From Micromonospora echinospora (lineage in GTDB: Bacteria > Actinomycetota > Actinomycetes > Mycobacteriales > Micromonosporaceae), in the NCBI RefSeq assembly GCF_900091495.1, contig NZ_LT607413.1:3735001-3799000 (forward strand): 64,000 nucleotides of DNA, in the 5' to 3' direction. Shown piece after piece: positions 63,732-64,000 of the stretch. Position 1 is the first letter of the stretch. Every line of letters starts with the position of its first letter. Position numbers and translations under genes: made by a program. The notes under the pieces are model-generated. The model saw nothing but the letters and a program-made list of their open reading frames with translations. It did not search any database and had not been told where the DNA came from.

Positions 63732-64000
63732 TCACTTCACGAAGCTCCGGGTCATCGGGTACTGGTAGAGCAGGTCCTGGTTGGCCTTGAGGGCGGCCGC
63801 GATGCCGAGCACGATCGGCACGATCGCGAGCACGATCGGCACGAAGGAGAGCAGGCCGCAGGTGATCGCGGCGAGCAGCCAGCCCACCAGGATCGCGACC
63901 GCCCAGGTGATCTGGAAGTTGAGCGCGGCGACGGCGTGCGCGCGTACCGCCGGGGACTGCTGGCCCCGCACCAGCAGCACGATCAGCGGCCCGACCCAGC
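63732..64000 (-). CDS. DUF4870 membrane protein, partial (N-terminus outside window)
   Basis: C-terminal ~89 residues of a small membrane protein; the frame stays open to the right edge. It begins WVGPLIVLLVRGQQSPAVRAHA, typical of DUF4870, followed by two hydrophobic segments (TWAVAILVGWLLAAITCGLL; VPIVLAIVPIVLGIAAAL) and the ending QYPMTRSFVK. The family has no established function. The true start lies beyond position 64000. Confidence 0.85.
   Translation of the reverse strand, partial: WVGPLIVLLVRGQQSPAVRAHAVAALNFQITWAVAILVGWLLAAITCGLLSFVPIVLAIVPIVLGIAAALKANQDLLYQYPMTRSFVK

Overview
The window is high-GC actinobacterial chromosome, most likely Micromonospora or a close Micromonosporaceae relative. 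Support: very GC-rich third codon positions, many GTG starts, an ileS leader with an actinobacterial T-box, and blocks of gene order known from Mycobacterium tuberculosis and Streptomyces. The genus is inferred; the dispersed AGGGG(A/T)CCCCT hairpin element present here five times agrees with what I recall of Micromonospora genomes, but I could not check it.

Layout. 1-1.8 kb: 3' part of a 23S rRNA gene, 5S rRNA and a strong terminator ending an rRNA operon. 1.9-9.5 kb: valS-folC-DUF4233-ndk, interrupted by a reverse-strand gene joining a membrane domain, a Pro/Asp repeat linker and a VOC domain. 9.5-14.4 kb: AhpD-like protein, ileS under a translational T-box, and an acyltransferase. 14.4-24.9 kb: proline-rich membrane protein, the B12-radical SAM/DUF2344 pair, RNase E/G, rplU-rpmA and obg. 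25-37.7 kb: accessory genes where actinobacteria usually carry proB-proA between obg and nadD: GNAT, a three-gene membrane/coiled-coil operon (holin-like, DUF3618), a glycosyltransferase/methyltransferase pair, an SRPBCC/zinc-dehydrogenase operon with a SigB/SigF-type promoter, a CYP152 peroxygenase, DUF397, pepN and a PLP dehydratase. 37.8-50.7 kb: nadD-rsfS-histidine phosphatase-degV-comEA-comEC-holA, rpsT, a kinase-like protein, tandem DUF4240 genes and lepA. 50.9-64 kb: GlsB-like stress protein, a sugar ABC importer without its ATPase, an ABC-2 exporter with a PucR-type regulator, MOSC, PhyH, a lysozyme-fold protein, enoyl-CoA hydratase, hemW and a DUF4870 gene cut by the right edge.

The window is mainly an information-processing backbone: two aminoacyl-tRNA synthetases, ribosomal proteins L21, L27 and S20, the ribosome-associated factors Obg, RsfS and LepA, RNase E/G and the polymerase delta subunit. 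Smaller stress-related and transport cassettes sit between these blocks. Translational coupling through overlaps of 1-4 bases is frequent. Hairpin elements sit mostly between convergent genes. I found no tRNA genes, CRISPR arrays, transposases or prophage.
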